Shown here one piece after another: positions 25,483-34,831 of a stretch of 64,000 nt of DNA. Positions within the stretch are counted from its first letter, which is position 1. Every line of letters starts with the position of its first letter. The notes below the pieces were generated by a model. The model had not been told where the DNA came from. It searched no databases and saw nothing but the letters and a program-made list of their open reading frames with translations. Source of the DNA: Thermanaerosceptrum fracticalcis (lineage in GTDB: Bacteria > Bacillota > Peptococcia > DRI-13); assembly GCF_000746025.2 (NCBI RefSeq), contig NZ_CP045798.1, positions 1,660,501 to 1,724,500 of the forward strand. The letters are read 5' to 3'. A program made the position numbers and the translations under genes.

Positions 25483-26709
25483 ATGAAAAAGATAAAAGTT
25501 TTCGGTATGGCGGCAGAAAAAGGCAGATGGCTATATATTCCTTTAGGGATAATCATCTTTATGTGTTTAGGTACAGTATATTCATGGAGTGTTTTTAGGA
25601 AACCTCTAGAAAATTTATTTAATATAGGCGCGACTCAAAGTGGGTTACCATATATGTTGTTTCTGGCATCCTATGCAATTTTAATGCTTATATCGGGAGG
25701 ATTTATAGACAAATATACTCCTAAAACAACAATTATAATAGGCGGTATAGTTGTTGGCCTTGGATGGATTTTATCGGGATATGCCTGGAATATTAATGTG
25801 CTGTCTATAACATATGGGATAATTGCTGGTGGTGGTGTTGGAATAGTTTACGGAGTTCCAATTGCAGTAATTTCAAAATGGTTTCCTGATAAAAAAGGAT
25901 TAGCAGTTGGTTTAACTTTATTAGGTTTTGGGCTATCTCCTTTTGTAACTGCACCTTTGGCTAAATGGCTTATAGATTTTTATGGTCCCCTCCAGACTTT
26001 CAAAATTCTGGGAACGACATTTTTAGTAATTGTTCCAATATTAGCTTTACCTTTCAGGTTTCCAAATGAACAGGTAGTTGAGGAAAATGAAAGTTCGATT
26101 AAAAATGATTCTAAGTCTTTAGACATTAATACAAAAGAAATGCTACAGACTTCAAAATTTTATGGCCTCTGGATATGTTATGCAATAGGTACGTTGACCG
26201 GTCTTATGGCAATAGGAATAACAAGTCCTGTTGGGGAAGAAGTTATCAAGCTGGATTCCAAGACGACTGCATTAATGGTTTCTTTGTTTGCTATCTTTAA
26301 CGGAATTGGAAGGCCATTATTTGGTTGGCTTACAGATAAATTATATCCATTAAAAGCTTCTATAATATCATATATAGTAATAATGTTATCATCTGGTTTA
26401 ATGTTAATGGCAACGGAAGGTACAGTGCTATTATATGTTCTTTCCTTTGCCTTGCTATGGTTGACACTTGGTGGTTGGTTGGCTATAGCTCCTACAGCTA
26501 CAGCAATATTTTTTGGCTTAAAATACTATAGCAAGAATTATGGCTTTGTTTTTACTGCCTATGGTGTAGGGGCAATACTCGGAGTTCTAATTTCAGGAAT
26601 ATTTCGTGATATCTTTGGAAGTTATATTTATGTATTTATCCCCATGTTTTTTCTTGCGATAGCAGGATTGTTTGTTGCCCTATTTTTATTAAGAGAATCT
26701 AATAGCTAA
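25483..26709 (+). CDS. MFS transporter, oxalate/formate antiporter (OFA) family
   Basis: A 408-residue protein with 12 predicted spans. The N-terminal MCLGTVYSWSVFRKPLENLF is the OFA hallmark. It also has GGGVGIVYGVPIAVISKWFPDKKGLA and the loop FNGIGRPLFGWLTDK. The substrate is probably a monocarboxylate or small dicarboxylate. It has very AT-rich codon use, like the DUF2294 gene before it. The RBS GAGGGATAG is weak. It is monocistronic. Confidence 0.87.
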   Translation: MKKIKVFGMAAEKGRWLYIPLGIIIFMCLGTVYSWSVFRKPLENLFNIGATQSGLPYMLFLASYAILMLISGGFIDKYTPKTTIIIGGIVVGLGWILSGYAWNINVLSITYGIIAGGGVGIVYGVPIAVISKWFPDKKGLAVGLTLLGFGLSPFVTAPLAKWLIDFYGPLQTFKILGTTFLVIVPILALPFRFPNEQVVEENESSIKNDSKSLDINTKEMLQTSKFYGLWICYAIGTLTGLMAIGITSPVGEEVIKLDSKTTALMVSLFAIFNGIGRPLFGWLTDKLYPLKASIISYIVIMLSSGLMLMATEGTVLLYVLSFALLWLTLGGWLAIAPTATAIFFGLKYYSKNYGFVFTAYGVGAILGVLISGIFRDIFGSYIYVFIPMFFLAIAGLFVALFLLRESNS

Positions 26710-26866
26710 GATTAATTAATGGATTATATTGTTAAGGGTACTGGTAACCGAAAAGTTCATAATTGTGTAAAGTATACATCAACAAAAAATATAGTAAACT
26801 GCCTCATCATGTTTTATAATACTGAAAATAGTTACTCATATTTTCTTACACAGGAGGAAGAAGAAA

Positions 26867-29800
26867 TTGAAGGTATTTAAGAAAGTTATGGTGGCTAACC
26901 GGGGAGAAATAGCCATCAGGGTCTTCCGCGCTTGTGCCGACTTAGGCATCAGGACCCTGGCCATCTATTCCAATGAAGATAAATACAGTCTTTTTCGGAC
27001 AAAAGCTGATGAGTCTTATCTGATTGGGGAACAAAAAGGTCCCTTAGATGCTTACCTGGATATTGGCTTAATTATCGATCTTGCACTGAAAAAGGGCGTA
27101 GATGCCATTCATCCGGGCTATGGTTTTCTTTCGGAAAATGCGGAATTTGCACGGGCCTGTGAGGAAGCCGGCATTACCTTTATTGGCCCAACACCTTATA
27201 TCCTGGAGAAGATGGGTGACAAAATCAGTTCCAAAATAATCGCCCAGAAAGTTGGAGTACCCACCATACCCGGGAGTAATCATCCCATAGGTTCCCTGGA
27301 AGAGGCAGAGTTTATTGCGTCACAATGTGGTTTTCCTGTTATTCTCAAAGCTTCTGCCGGCGGCGGGGGCAGAGGAATGAGAGTAGTCTATAAAAAAGAG
27401 GATCTTTTAACAGAGTATGAACTAGCCAGAAACGAGGCCAAAAAAGCCTTTGGCAATGACACAATTTTTATAGAAAAGTACCTGGAAAAGCCCAAACATA
27501 TTGAAGTGCAGATCTTAGGCGATAAATACGGCAATATCGTACACCTTTATGAGCGGGACTGCTCCATCCAGAGAAGGCATCAAAAATTAATAGAATTTAC
27601 TCCGGCCTTCTCCTTAAGCCCGGAAAAGAGAAGGCAAATCTGTGAGGACGCTCTGAAGATTGCCCGCGAAATTCAATATGAAAATGCGGGAACCATAGAA
27701 TTCCTTGTGGATGCCAGAGGTAACCATTACTTTATTGAGATGAACCCCCGTATTCAGGTAGAACATACGGTAACAGAAATGGTAACAGGCATCGACCTGG
27801 TCCAGAGTCAACTCCTGATTGCACAGGGGTACCCCCTTGATTCCCCCGCCATAGGCATCAAGAACCAGGATGATATCAAGGTACGTGGTTATTCCATCCA
27901 GTGCAGGGTAACCACGGAAGATCCCAGAAACAATTTTGCTCCCGATACCGGTAAGATTACAGTTTATCGCAGCGGCGGCGGCTTCGGTGTTCGTTTGGAT
28001 GCAGGCAATGCCTTTACAGGGGCCATCATCACCCCTTATTATGACAGCCTCCTGGTCAAGATAACAACCTGGGACAGACAATTTACCGGTGCCGTCAAAA
28101 AAGCTCTCCGCTCTATCGGTGAGCTGCGTATCAGGGGCGTGAAAACCAATATTCCTTTTTTGGCTAATGTTTTAAATCATCCCACTTTTCTGGCCGGAGA
28201 CTGTCATACTGGTTTTATCGATGAAACTCCTCAGCTTTTTGAGCTGGAACCTCCCAAAGACAGGGGAACCAAAGTATTAAAATACCTGGGCAATATCATC
28301 GTCAATACGCCCCGCCCCCCCAAGCCTGTATATGATAAACCCCCAATACCTTCACTGCCTGCAGAGACACCCCCAGCGGGTTTAAAACAGTTTCTGGACC
28401 AGCAGGGACCAGAAGCCTTCAAAAAATGGATCCTGGCCCAGGATAAACTCCTGTTGACAGATACCACTTTCAGGGATGCCCATCAGTCTTTGCTGGCCAC
28501 CCGGGTTAGAACCAAGGATATGGTAAGAATTGCCCGGGCTACAGCCCATTTTCTACCCCATCTGTTTTCCCTGGAAATGTGGGGAGGTGCTACTTTCGAC
28601 GTCTCCTATCGTTTCCTTTATGAATCACCCTGGACCCGCCTGGAAGAACTGCGCCAGCGTATCCCCAATATCCCCTTCCAGATGCTTTTAAGGGGATCTA
28701 ATGCTGTTGGCTACACCAATTATCCCGATAATGTGATCAGGGCCTTTATCCAGGAATCTGCCCAAAGAGGGATCGATATCTTCCGTATTTTTGACTCCCT
28801 CAACTGGCTGAAGGGAATGGAAGTAGCCATCGATGAAGTACTAAAAACAGGCAAAGTGGCGGAAGGTTGTATCTGTTATACAGGGGATATCATGGACCCC
28901 AAACGAGATAAGTATTCCCTCCAGTACTATCTTAAACTGGCCAAAGAGTTAGAAAAAACGGGTGCGCATATCCTGGGTATCAAAGATATGGCCGGACTTT
29001 TAAAACCCTATGCGGCTAAAGCCTTAATTAAAGCCTTGAAGGAAGAAATATCCCTGCCTATTCATCTTCATACCCACGATACCAGCGGTAACCAGATAGC
29101 AACCCTGTTAATGGCTGCCGAGTCGGGAGTAGACATTGTGGATGCGGCCCTTAACTCCATGTCCGGCCTCACCAGTCAGCCCCCTTTAAATTCCCTGGTA
29201 GCGGCCTTAGCCCAAACCTCCAGGGATACCGGCCTGGACCCCGACAAGCTGCAGCGCTTATCGGATTACTGGCAGCAGGTCAGGTCTTACTATGCCCAGT
29301 TTGAAACAGGACTCAAATCAGCCATTACCGAAATCTACAAATATGAAATCCCGGGAGGACAATATTCAAATCTCAAGTCACAGGTAGAAAGCCTGGGCTT
29401 GGGTCACCTCTTCGATCAGGTAAAAGAAAAATACAGGGAAGCCAATGAGATATTGGGTGATATTGTCAAAGTAACCCCTTCTTCCAAAGTAATTGGTGAT
29501 CTGGCCATTTTCATGGTCCAGAATAAGCTGACCAGGGATAATATTGTCGAAAAGGGCCGGGATCTCACCTTCCCCGATTCTGTGGTTTCCTACTTCAAAG
29601 GACATATGGGCCAGCCCATGGGAGGATTCCCTCCTGAACTGCAAAAGGTCGTGCTTAAAGGAGAATCGCCCATTCACTGCCGTCCTGGAGAACTCCTGGA
29701 ACCAGTTAACTTTAAAGAGATAGAAGAACATCTCAAAACCCATTTTGATTTGGATGCCGAAAGAACCGATGTTTTAAGTTACTGTCTCTATCCCCGCGTA

Positions 29801-30289
29801 TTTGAAGATTATCTCAAACACTTGAAAGAATACAGTGACCTGAGCAGGATGGACAGCCACGTCTTTTTCCAGGGGCTTGATCCAGGCGAGACCACTGAAC
29901 TTGCCATTGAAGACGGCAAAACCCTGCTCATAAAATATATCGGTCTGGGCGAATTAAACGAGGACGGTACGCGTAATGTGATCTTCGAACTCAACGGAGT
30001 CCGCCGGGAAGTGGCTATTCCGGAAAAAGGTGCCCAGGAGAAAACAACAGCCATCAAACTGGCTGATCCTGCCGATCCGGGACAGGTGGGAGCCAGTATC
30101 CCCGGCACTGTCTTTAAAATTCTGGTGGAGAAAGGCCAGAAAGTTGAGGAGAATGAAGCCCTTATCATTATTGAGGCCATGAAAATGGAAACAAAGATAG
30201 TAGCCAGAAAAAAAGGTATGGTTGAAGAAATCCTGGTGAAACAAGGTCAGGCCGTCAAAGCCGGGGAACTTCTCATGAAAATTAAGTAG
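26867..30289 (+). CDS. pyc: Pyruvate carboxylase
   Basis: A 1140-residue full-length enzyme that makes oxaloacetate from pyruvate, bicarbonate and ATP. Domains: biotin carboxylase, residues about 1-455 (VMVANRGEIAIRVFRA, ASAGGGGRGMRVV, ERDCSIQRRHQKLIE); carboxyltransferase, about 525-800 (DTTFRDAHQSLLATRVRTKD, GIKDMAGLLKP, PIHLHTHDTSGN); conserved PYC/OADA domain, about 800-1000; biotinyl domain, with the carrier lysine in EAMKMETK near 1105. The start codon is TTG at 26867, with AGGAGG 9 bases upstream. A TATAAT at about 26815 may be its -10. It provides anaplerosis for fermentative metabolism. Confidence 0.97.
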   Translation: MKVFKKVMVANRGEIAIRVFRACADLGIRTLAIYSNEDKYSLFRTKADESYLIGEQKGPLDAYLDIGLIIDLALKKGVDAIHPGYGFLSENAEFARACEEAGITFIGPTPYILEKMGDKISSKIIAQKVGVPTIPGSNHPIGSLEEAEFIASQCGFPVILKASAGGGGRGMRVVYKKEDLLTEYELARNEAKKAFGNDTIFIEKYLEKPKHIEVQILGDKYGNIVHLYERDCSIQRRHQKLIEFTPAFSLSPEKRRQICEDALKIAREIQYENAGTIEFLVDARGNHYFIEMNPRIQVEHTVTEMVTGIDLVQSQLLIAQGYPLDSPAIGIKNQDDIKVRGYSIQCRVTTEDPRNNFAPDTGKITVYRSGGGFGVRLDAGNAFTGAIITPYYDSLLVKITTWDRQFTGAVKKALRSIGELRIRGVKTNIPFLANVLNHPTFLAGDCHTGFIDETPQLFELEPPKDRGTKVLKYLGNIIVNTPRPPKPVYDKPPIPSLPAETPPAGLKQFLDQQGPEAFKKWILAQDKLLLTDTTFRDAHQSLLATRVRTKDMVRIARATAHFLPHLFSLEMWGGATFDVSYRFLYESPWTRLEELRQRIPNIPFQMLLRGSNAVGYTNYPDNVIRAFIQESAQRGIDIFRIFDSLNWLKGMEVAIDEVLKTGKVAEGCICYTGDIMDPKRDKYSLQYYLKLAKELEKTGAHILGIKDMAGLLKPYAAKALIKALKEEISLPIHLHTHDTSGNQIATLLMAAESGVDIVDAALNSMSGLTSQPPLNSLVAALAQTSRDTGLDPDKLQRLSDYWQQVRSYYAQFETGLKSAITEIYKYEIPGGQYSNLKSQVESLGLGHLFDQVKEKYREANEILGDIVKVTPSSKVIGDLAIFMVQNKLTRDNIVEKGRDLTFPDSVVSYFKGHMGQPMGGFPPELQKVVLKGESPIHCRPGELLEPVNFKEIEEHLKTHFDLDAERTDVLSYCLYPRVFEDYLKHLKEYSDLSRMDSHVFFQGLDPGETTELAIEDGKTLLIKYIGLGELNEDGTRNVIFELNGVRREVAIPEKGAQEKTTAIKLADPADPGQVGASIPGTVFKILVEKGQKVEENEALIIIEAMKMETKIVARKKGMVEEILVKQGQAVKAGELLMKIK

Positions 30290-30530
30290 CTAGTGAAGAG
30301 CTTTTAAAATGGGGTAGCAGTCTGCTTTGCTTACAAGCATAAGACTGGCTACCCCTTCCTTTCGTACTAACCGCTTCACAATAACAATCTCTTTGGTGAC
30401 AGTCGGAATGATAAATTTAGTAACCAGGTATACCCTTTGGCCCAACGTTTCTAGCAAGCGGAGGGCACCGGAAGAACATCCTGAACCCCCAGTATACTCA
30501 TGTTGGCATAGGTATTATAGACAATTACCC
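30290..30530 (-). pseudogene. Possible degraded small gene, convergent with pyc
   Basis: On the minus strand a frame starting MPGIHFAVRVIVYNTYANMS stops at about 30446. An overlapping frame then continues as LETLGQRVYLVTKFIIPTVT, KEIVIVKRLVRKEGVASLML to a stop at 30290, touching the pyc stop. Together they suggest one protein of about 85 residues with a frameshift. The family is not recognised and coding is uncertain. Confidence 0.25.
30311..30355 (+). terminator. Hairpin after pyc
   Basis: GGGGTAGCAGTCT and AGACTGGCTACCCC pair with one bulged G, and GCTT/AAGC pair inside. It starts 21 bases after the pyc stop and is followed by TTCCTTTCG, a weak U tract. It is a likely terminator. Confidence 0.55.
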
Positions 30531-30748
30531 TTACGGCAAAATGTATACCCGGCATTTTGGGGGCCGGTCGTTCAGTGAACTTACCCCTTTATTCATTTAT
30601 TTAAATACACAGCCTGTCACCTTTTAGCAGGATTTTTCATAATATACATCAGGTAAGGGGGACATCTTCCAACTACTGTTCTCACTAAAATAATCACCAT
30701 ACCTGCTCCGCTCTTCCAAAACTCTAATCTGTAAAGGAGGTATTTAGA
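30356..30748. other. Intergenic region between pyc and the mini-protein gene
   Basis: Apart from the possible remnant up to 30530, nothing recognisable is seen. The 30580-30748 part is AT-rich and must hold the promoter of the mini-protein gene. Confidence 0.4.
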
Positions 30749-30892
30749 ATGGTAGATGTAGCAAAACCTGATCCGGGCTATGGTTACGGCTATGGTTATG
30801 GTTATGGCCCACGCCGTGGTTTCGCCACATTATTCTTGGTAATTCTCATTCTCTTACTGTTCCCGGCCTTCTGGGGCGGTTTCGGTTATTAA
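30749..30892 (+). CDS. YjcZ-like small hydrophobic sporulation protein (second copy)
   Basis: A 47-residue protein with MVDVAKPDPG, then a YG repeat (five YG units), RRGF, a single span TLFLVILILLLFPAFWGGFGY. The span is nearly identical to that of the gene at 2964-3113. AAAGGAGG lies 9 bases before ATG. A perfect terminator follows. It is probably a sporulation membrane peptide of the YjcZ type. Confidence 0.75.
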   Translation: MVDVAKPDPGYGYGYGYGYGPRRGFATLFLVILILLLFPAFWGGFGY

Positions 30893-30930
30893 TTCATTCT
30901 ATGATGTTTAGTTAATTCCATTAAAGCCAT

Positions 30931-30970
30931 AACTCCCAAAGGAGCAAATTTGCTCCTTTGGGAGTTAATC
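30931..30970 (+). terminator. Perfect-stem terminator after the mini-protein gene
   Basis: AACTCCCAAAGGAGCAAA and TTTGCTCCTTTGGGAGTT form an uninterrupted 18-base palindrome, 30931-30966, followed by AATCTTTT. Confidence 0.75.
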
Positions 30971-31075
30971 TTTTAGCGTTATTGTTAAAACACACCAAAT
31001 ATCTCCTCCCGTTCATAATAGTGAGTGCAGATAGGAAAACTAAAATGAAAAACTTATACGGAGGTATTCTGGGCT

Positions 31076-33763
31076 ATGGCTGAAAAAATGATTGAAAAAC
31101 TTGTGGAACAAGCTAAAAATGCTCTCAAAGAAATGATTAAGCTGGACCAGGAACAGGTGGACCATATTGTCAAAGAAATGACCCTGGCTGGTGTGGCCAA
31201 TCACATGCGGCTGGCAAAACTGGCTGTCGAGGAAACACAAATGGGTGTTTATGAAGACAAAACCATCAAAAACCTTTTTGCGACGGAATATATCTACCAC
31301 AGCATCAAATATCAGAAATCCGTAGGCATTATCGACGAAAATGAAGAAGAAGATTATTACGAAATTGCCGAACCGGTAGGCGTCATTGCTGGGATTACCC
31401 CGGTAACCAACCCTACCTCCACCACCCTCTTCAAATCAATTATCTCGATAAAAACGAGAAACCCCATCATTTTTGCCTTTCATCCCCGCTCCCAGCACTG
31501 CAGCGCCGAAGCGGCCCGGATTATGAGGGATGCGGCTATCCGGGCAGGGGCCCCGCAGTACTGCATCCAGTGGGTAGAAGAGCCCTCCATTGAAGCCACC
31601 CAGCTTCTCATGAAGAATGACGGCATCTCCCTGATACTGGCTACCGGAGGTTCGTCCATGGTCAAGGCTGCCTACAGTGCGGGCAAGCCCGCCCTGGGCG
31701 TAGGGCCGGGAAATGTACCTTGCTATATCGAAAAGACGGCGGACATCAAAAGAGCCGTTACCGACTTGATCCTTTCCAAAACTTTTGACAACGGCGTTAT
31801 CTGCGCCTCGGAGCAAGCAGTGATCATTGATGAGGAGATTTATGACCAGGTTGTATCCTATATGAAAGAGAACGGGTGTTATTTTGTCAACGACGCAGAA
31901 AAGCAAAGGCTGGAGAGCCTGGTCATCGATGTAACAAAATCGGCCATGAATCCTGAAATTGTGGGCCAACCGGCTCCTGAAATTGCCCGGAAGGCCGGGT
32001 TCACGGTTCCGGCGAATACGAAAATCCTGGTGGCTGAACTGGAAGGGGTGGGCTCTGAATATCCCCTCTCCCGGGAAAAATTGAGCCCCGTTCTGGCCTG
32101 TTACCGGGTCAAAAACTCGGACGAGGGAATAAAACGGTCTGTGGAAATGGTCAATTTCGGCGGTTCGGGCCACTCGGCGGTCATTCATTCCCATGATGAG
32201 AGGGTCATCAATGAATTTGCCCGGCAGGTCAATACCGGCAGGCTCATCATCAACCAGCCCTCCAGCCATGGGGCTATTGGCGATGTCTACAACACCAACA
32301 TGCCCTCATTGACCCTGGGGTGTGGTTCCTTTGGCAGAAACAGTACCACCGCCAATGTCACTTCTGTTAATTTAATCAACAGAAAACGGGTGCTCAAAAG
32401 AAGATACAACTTGCAGTGGTTTAAAATTCCTGAGAAGATTTATTTTCAACGGGGTTCAGTCCAGTACCTCTCCAAAATGCCTGACATCTCCAAGGCTTTT
32501 ATTGTCACCGATGAAATGATGACCAAATTGGGTTATGTTGACAAAGTACTCTACCACTTGAGAAAGAGGTTAGGCCGTAACTATGTCCACTCGGAAATAT
32601 TCAGCAAGGTACTGCCCGACCCTACTGTACAGGTAGTGATGGAAGGGGCTGAGGCCATCAACGCCTTCCAGCCCGATGTGATCATCGCCCTGGGGGGCGG
32701 TTCAGTAATCGATGCAGCCAAGGCCATGTGGCTGTTTTATGAATACCCAGAAACGAAATTCGAGGAACTGCGCCTGAAATTCATGGACATTCGCAAGCGG
32801 GTCACCAAATTCCCCCGTCTGGGCAGAAAAGCCAAGCTGGTGGCCATTCCTACCACTTCGGGCACGGGTTCTGAAGTCACTTCTTTTGCCGTGATCACAG
32901 ACCCGGAGACAAATATCAAATACCCGTTAGCCGACTATGAGCTGACACCCGACGTAGCCATTGTTGATCCGGATTTCGTGGAGAGTGTTCCAGCAGGTGT
33001 TACCGCGGACACAGGCCTGGACGTGCTGACTCATGCCCTGGAAGCTTATGTATCGGTGATGGCTTCTGATTATACCGATGCCCTGGCGCAAAAAGCCATC
33101 CAAATGGTTTTTCAGTACCTGCCCAGGTCCTACCGGGATGCATCTGACAAGCTGGCCCGTGAGAAAATGCATAATGCCTCGACTATTGCCGGGATGGCCT
33201 TTACCAACGCTTTTTTGGGCATTAACCACAGTTTAGCCCATAAATTGGGTGGTGAATTCCATATCCCACACGGCCGGGCTAACGCCATCCTCTTACCCCA
33301 TGTCATTCGCTATAATGCCTCCAAACCTACCAAGTTCAATGTCTTCCCCAAATATGAACACTATGTTGCTCATGAGAAGTATGCCGAGATTGCCAGGTTC
33401 CTGGGCCTCCCGGCCAGGACCACGGAAGAAGGTATCAACAGTCTCATCGGGGCCGTTATTGAACTGATCAGGAAACTGGATATGCCATTGTCATTACGGG
33501 AAATGGGCATACCGGAGGATCGTTTTCTGCAGGTGGTGGATATGCTTTCGGAAAAGGCTTTTGAAGACCAGGCAACCACAGCCAATCCCAGGATGCCCCT
33601 GATCGCGGAACTGAAGGAGATTTACCTCCAGGCATACAGGGGTTTCACACTTAGTCCCAGGTACCAGAAGGCACCGCAAGAAGGCTACCTCGTAACACAG
33701 GAACAGCCGGCGTGGTGGGATGAAAACAGGACAAACGAAAGACTAACAGAACGTGTGCATTAA
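31076..33763 (+). CDS. adhE: Bifunctional acetaldehyde-CoA/alcohol dehydrogenase AdhE
   Basis: An 895-residue fusion enzyme reducing acetyl-CoA to ethanol with two NADH. Residues 1-440 are the CoA-acylating aldehyde dehydrogenase: VGVIAGITPVTNPTSTT, ALGVGPGNVPCYIE, and the catalytic Cys in FDNGVICASEQAVI. Residues about 455-880 are the Fe-dependent alcohol dehydrogenase: GGGSVIDAAKAMW, PTTSGTGSEVTSF, GLDVLTHALEAYVS and the iron-binding INHSLAHKLGGEFHIPHG. Length is as expected. RBS GGAGGT lies 10 bases before ATG. It is monocistronic, with a terminator immediately after. Redox control by Rex is common for adhE, but I saw only a half-site (TTGTTAAAA near 30980). Confidence 0.97.
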   Translation: MAEKMIEKLVEQAKNALKEMIKLDQEQVDHIVKEMTLAGVANHMRLAKLAVEETQMGVYEDKTIKNLFATEYIYHSIKYQKSVGIIDENEEEDYYEIAEPVGVIAGITPVTNPTSTTLFKSIISIKTRNPIIFAFHPRSQHCSAEAARIMRDAAIRAGAPQYCIQWVEEPSIEATQLLMKNDGISLILATGGSSMVKAAYSAGKPALGVGPGNVPCYIEKTADIKRAVTDLILSKTFDNGVICASEQAVIIDEEIYDQVVSYMKENGCYFVNDAEKQRLESLVIDVTKSAMNPEIVGQPAPEIARKAGFTVPANTKILVAELEGVGSEYPLSREKLSPVLACYRVKNSDEGIKRSVEMVNFGGSGHSAVIHSHDERVINEFARQVNTGRLIINQPSSHGAIGDVYNTNMPSLTLGCGSFGRNSTTANVTSVNLINRKRVLKRRYNLQWFKIPEKIYFQRGSVQYLSKMPDISKAFIVTDEMMTKLGYVDKVLYHLRKRLGRNYVHSEIFSKVLPDPTVQVVMEGAEAINAFQPDVIIALGGGSVIDAAKAMWLFYEYPETKFEELRLKFMDIRKRVTKFPRLGRKAKLVAIPTTSGTGSEVTSFAVITDPETNIKYPLADYELTPDVAIVDPDFVESVPAGVTADTGLDVLTHALEAYVSVMASDYTDALAQKAIQMVFQYLPRSYRDASDKLAREKMHNASTIAGMAFTNAFLGINHSLAHKLGGEFHIPHGRANAILLPHVIRYNASKPTKFNVFPKYEHYVAHEKYAEIARFLGLPARTTEEGINSLIGAVIELIRKLDMPLSLREMGIPEDRFLQVVDMLSEKAFEDQATTANPRMPLIAELKEIYLQAYRGFTLSPRYQKAPQEGYLVTQEQPAWWDENRTNERLTERVH

Positions 33764-34018
33764 CTTAAAAATAACGGAGCCAGTACTAAGTGAACTGACT
33801 CCGTTATTTTTACTTATGCAGCACACAACAAGGTCGCCCGGCCTTACCTTTACTGTGACAGCGGGACCAACTGTTTTAAATTTATTATCAAGTGGTTTTA
33901 TCATGATACCATTGATATAAACGGTGGTTCTTTTTCCTAATTCAGCCTGACCCGCTCTCAAACAAAGATTCAACAGAATCGTTGTTTCTGCTAAATCAAC
34001 GGCTGGACCAACGGCCAT
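33743..34018 (-). pseudogene. RraA-like gene fragment
   Basis: The minus-strand frame contains GKRTTVYINGIMIKPLDNKF and KTVGPAVTVKVRPGDLVV, which match the N-terminal half of RraA/dimethylmenaquinone methyltransferase-like proteins. The next expected glycine-rich part is missing, and the frame instead runs through the adhE terminator to 33743. The first 20 codons lie in DNA copied from the antisense of a nearby GGDEF gene. It is a remnant, not a working gene. Confidence 0.45.
33766..33812. terminator. Bidirectional terminator after adhE
   Basis: AAAAATAACGGAG-CCAGT pairs with ACTG-ACTCCGTTATTTTT, with A and T runs on both sides. It starts 3 bases past the adhE stop. Confidence 0.9.
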
Positions 34019-34330
34019 CCGGCTGACAAAACGGATACCATTTTCGCAGCAACTGTCAAATTTTTATAGTCCACCTATGCCCGGTTAAAAACGTTTAGGG
34101 CGTCTTTTTCCTCAACTATCAAAGAAAGGAATATTCCTTTTCCGCCTTTTTCATCCCCTTCCACTAAAAACTTAAGGGCAAATATTGTCTTGCCCTTAAC
34201 TGTACCGCCGGAGAGGGACTCAGCCAAACGTCCTGGCAAGGACACCGTCTACCGTTTCCTCAACCCAGAAACTGGCTAGCCTTGCTGTCCACCGATATGG
34301 AATTTTCCCAGTCATCTTTAACGCTAATCC
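33961..34330. other. Mosaic of short fragments of the signalling genes
   Basis: Positions 33966-33996 (CAACAGAATCGTTGTTT) match the GGDEF gene at 40929-40946. Positions 33996-34020 (TCAACGGCTGGACCAACGG) match 41597-41616. Positions 34113-34216 match the KaiC-like gene at 42788-42895, still encoding on the minus strand the pieces GKTIFALKFLVEGDEKG and KGIFLS. Positions 34220-34270 read on the plus strand PGKDTVYRFLN, like an IS4-type transposase shred (weak). None is functional. Confidence 0.7.
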
Positions 34331-34793
34331 CCATTACCAGGACACCGTACAGGCATGCCCAGATAATAACCCTGCCCGTATCGAACGCCGGCGCGGCGCA
34401 AAATTTCAGCTGTTTGACGGTTCTCTACGAACTCGGCCACTACCTCTATCGAAAGCTTCTGCAAAAGTTTTGCCATGTTTTCTACAATCATCCTGGAGCG
34501 TCCACTCCTGGTGATCTCACGCACCAGGGAGCCCTCAATCTTGGCAAAGTAACAGTCAAAGTAACGAAGATAAATGAATGAGGAAAAACCGCTTCCAAAG
34601 TCGTCGACTGCCAGGCGCACTCCAAGATCTGTCAGTTCCTTGGCGAAAGCCTGCACAGCATTAATATCCAGCACGGCTTCCCGCTCGGTAATTTCGGCCA
34701 CAATTTCTTCCGGACGGATGCCGTAGCGGTTGAACAGGTCAGCCATGAACCGTGGAGTTTCTCTGTTCTCCAACTCGCGCATAGAGAAGTTAA
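34324..34793 (-). pseudogene. C-terminal half of an EAL-domain protein (severed by an insertion)
   Basis: It resumes as NFSMRELENRETPRF, then IVAEITEREAV, AVDDFGSGFSSFIYL, YFAKIEGSLV, VVAEFVENRQTAEIL and GVRYGQGYYLGMP to a stop at 34324. These are the second half of a c-di-GMP phosphodiesterase domain (DDFGTG, KID and E-x-V-E blocks). The missing first half is the end of the gene at 36404-37655. Joining them across the element gives KIFFNFSMRE, the normal EAL core. The frame now runs into the element up to 34860, so any product would be an unfunctional fragment. Confidence 0.88.
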
Positions 34794-34799
34794 TAAAAA

Positions 34800-34822
34800 A
34801 AGCGCGACCAAGGTCGCGCGCT
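34800..34822 (-). terminator. Terminal palindrome/terminator of the insertion element
   Basis: GCGCGACC-TT-GGTCGCGC on the minus strand, followed by TTTTTTTATT. It ends transcription of the passenger gene and may also be the recognition hairpin at this end of the element. Confidence 0.7.
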
Positions 34823-34831
34823 CTTTGGTTC

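Noticed and set aside
30970-31000. Rex operator upstream of adhE
   Set aside because: Only one half-site (TTGTTAAAA) is present; the second half of the TTGTTAA-N4-TTAACAA dyad is missing.
31436-32269. Long minus-strand frame of 277 codons
   Set aside because: It is antisense to the strongly supported adhE gene and has no ribosome site or recognised motif.
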